A DNA stretch of 64,000 nt from Oceanobacillus sp. Castelsardo (GTDB lineage: Bacteria; Bacillota; Bacilli; Bacillales; Amphibacillaceae): NCBI RefSeq assembly GCF_001659985.1, contig NZ_LYCS01000001.1, positions 372,001 through 436,000 on the forward strand, given 5' to 3'. The first letter of the stretch is position 1; each line of letters starts with the position of its first letter. Position numbers and translations under genes: made by a program. Under the pieces are notes generated by a model, which worked only from the letters and a program-made list of their open reading frames with translations, had not been told where the DNA came from and ran no database searches. Below, piece by piece: positions 62,439-64,000 of the stretch.

Positions 62439-64000
62439 TAGCTAATACCTCCATCATTAATTCTAAATCTTCCACACGTTGTTCTAAGCCTGTACGTGCT
62501 TTGTATTCCTCCTGTAACGCTTTTACTGCATAACTTAACATTTTATATAGGTTAACAGCTTTCATATCAGTAGTAGCAACTTCCGGAGACAATTCACTTA
62601 TCACCCCTACTTGCCAATTGTTGTATCTTCCTTGGTCTACATCTGACTGTAAAATAAACTGTTTAATTTCTAAGTTGTTAATAACGTCCAAAGCGTTTAC
62701 TTGCAAGTCAGATATGTTTGTTTTATACGTAATAGATGATCCGTTATTATACTCACTTGCCCTAACAGGGCGATAAACGATTGGGGAGTTATTCCCCATA
62801 CCTCTAGATGTTACTAGCAACTCTAAATCTGTACCAATATAAGCATTTAAACCTACATCGGCGCTTAAAAATTGTCCGAAATAACCATTCGCTCTCACGT
62901 TGCGATAAACGCCACTTAAACCTTTATTGACAACTCTTAATTCATCATCCGTACCGACATAGGCGTTTGTTGTCCTGGTAATCATTGCACGATTATAAAT
63001 ATCATTAGCGTAAATATCTCGATAAATTGGACTACCAGAACTATCTTCCGCATAGCCTTTATTAACAATGTGCATTGCGCTATCTGTACCCATCCATAAG
63101 CTTCTGGAGGTAGTAACAAAATTATTACTGTGGATAGCTCCTGCACGTAAAGGTCTATAGATAATTGACCCATCTTCACGGACAAATCCCGATGAGGTGA
63201 TTCTAACTTCACCTTCCGTACCAATGTATCCATTGGCTCCGGGTCCAAATCTAAGTCCTTGCGCTCTTATAGGTCTGTAGCTGTAATTTTCCGCTACCCC
63301 ATCGGATGGAATGCTAGAAACATCAACCACACGTACCTCGTTATTAGAATCTGGAGCGAGGTATACATTGGAATTACTTGTTCCTAATGCAGCACTTGTT
63401 ACTAATAGATTGTCAGCTCGGAAACGTTGGGAACCACTCGAATTATATCCGAATAAACCATCGGGATTTACATGAACATAGTTACCATTATTTCTAGTTA
63501 ATTTTACATTGCCGCCTATTATTTCTAATAAGGTATTACCATCACTTGAAAATAACTTACTACCATAAATCTCAACAGCTTCAATTAAGATACTTCTTAA
63601 TGTCCCTGTGGTAATAGCATCGGCAACTATACCCTCATAAGTTATCGCTGACCGATATGTTTTACCACCATCTCGGCTAAATCCTAAACCATCTGTATTA
63701 AACCTCATATAGCCGTTAGGGTTTCTTTGGTTAATACCAATGATTTCACCAGCACCATACTTAAACAAGCTGTCATCATTTCCATTAATGATTTCAGAAG
63801 CACGTCTGACCGCATCGGGTAACCAATTATACTCTAGTTTTTTACGACCACTTTGAATGTCTCTAAAATCCGCAATAGTATTATATTGTTCCGTTTTATA
63901 TTGAGAAGCAATTCCTTCATTACCAACTGTATAATTAACGTCTATAATGTTACCTTCCCAATCAAAATATTCTTCAATTTCCATGACTCTAACTCGTTGA
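62407..64000 (-). CDS. phage tail fibre/tail-spike protein with S74-like C-terminal chaperone domain, cut by the window edge
   Basis: At least 525 residues, and the frame stays open to the right edge (RVRV before the first internal ATG at 63984, which has no ribosome binding site), so the N-terminus is outside. The middle consists of many beta-rich repeats of about 40-50 residues with recurring YIGTDxELRVxxxG and YRxIRAxG/YRPVRA patterns, as in trimeric fibre shafts. The C-terminal 110 residues (from SSITYKTNISDLQ through WQVGVISELSPEV to a coiled coil) resemble the intramolecular chaperone S74 domain, which folds the trimer and may cleave itself. Confidence 0.85.
   Translation of the reverse strand, partial: QRVRVMEIEEYFDWEGNIIDVNYTVGNEGIASQYKTEQYNTIADFRDIQSGRKKLEYNWLPDAVRRASEIINGNDDSLFKYGAGEIIGINQRNPNGYMRFNTDGLGFSRDGGKTYRSAITYEGIVADAITTGTLRSILIEAVEIYGSKLFSSDGNTLLEIIGGNVKLTRNNGNYVHVNPDGLFGYNSSGSQRFRADNLLVTSAALGTSNSNVYLAPDSNNEVRVVDVSSIPSDGVAENYSYRPIRAQGLRFGPGANGYIGTEGEVRITSSGFVREDGSIIYRPLRAGAIHSNNFVTTSRSLWMGTDSAMHIVNKGYAEDSSGSPIYRDIYANDIYNRAMITRTTNAYVGTDDELRVVNKGLSGVYRNVRANGYFGQFLSADVGLNAYIGTDLELLVTSRGMGNNSPIVYRPVRASEYNNGSSITYKTNISDLQVNALDVINNLEIKQFILQSDVDQGRYNNWQVGVISELSPEVATTDMKAVNLYKMLSYAVKALQEEYKARTGLEQRVEDLELMMEVLANGEGTETAAA

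Overview
The window reads as chromosome of a low-GC, endospore-forming member of the Bacillaceae (an Oceanobacillus/Virgibacillus/Ornithinibacillus-like organism is my guess; species is not determinable here). The reasons are AT-rich sequence, strong AGGAGG ribosome binding sites with frequent TTG/GTG starts, sporulation-linked genes (sirA, tlp, a sporulation-type kinase) and a gene order close to the Bacillus subtilis lexA-yneA-yneB-ynzC-tkt-sirA-yneF-ccdA-ccdC-yneK-citB-tlp-yneQ-yidD-plsY-yneT-parE-parC segment, seen here between 34.4 and 53.7 kb.

Layout. (1) 0-3 kb: a cyclic-di-GMP-I riboswitch with terminator ahead of an MHYT-PAS-GGDEF-EAL c-di-GMP enzyme. (2) 3-5.2 kb: arsRBC arsenic resistance operon. 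(3) 5.3-13.4 kb: organosulfur assimilation: a SAM-I riboswitch, a DUF2292/YezD-like small protein, FMN reductase (SsuE), MetY, an unknown NifX-like small protein, an SsuABC-type transporter and two different flavin monooxygenases. (4) 13.6-25.5 kb: RNase J, glycerate kinase, an MFS exporter, a TetR-controlled pair of small multidrug exporters with a clear operator, EcsC-family and papain-like proteins, a dead ABC-F ATPase gene, a DUF4317 protein and a zinc alcohol dehydrogenase. (5) 25.5-34.2 kb: 5'-3' exonuclease and double dynamin (DynA), then an acyl-CoA degradation cluster (yngE/F/HB/J-like) that lacks the biotin carboxylase, ligase and lyase genes found in B. subtilis. (6) 34.4-53.7 kb: the conserved housekeeping block: topoisomerase IV, PlsY, YidD, aconitase, cytochrome c biogenesis, transketolase and the LexA/SOS locus. 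It includes several small genes missed by length or start-codon filters.

(7) 53.8 kb to the right edge: a mobile element, most simply a prophage. Its left border carries a 3'-terminal fragment of glnA (glutamine synthetase), which I take as the attachment site, followed by phased GGGGT repeats. Inside are a small HTH regulator, a run of small membrane proteins plus a HerA/VirD4-like ATPase, an SOS-controlled WYL-like/YolD pair with two LexA boxes, a two-gene unit that looks like the Kiwa anti-phage system (KwaB/DUF4868 plus membrane KwaA, in reversed order), and a lysis and tail-fibre module (amidase, holin, XhlA, S74-like tail fibre) running off the right edge. No integrase is inside the window.

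The host LexA made at 53 kb probably also controls the element's YolD operon, because the same box is found there. All calls are from reading sequence only; no database search was run.
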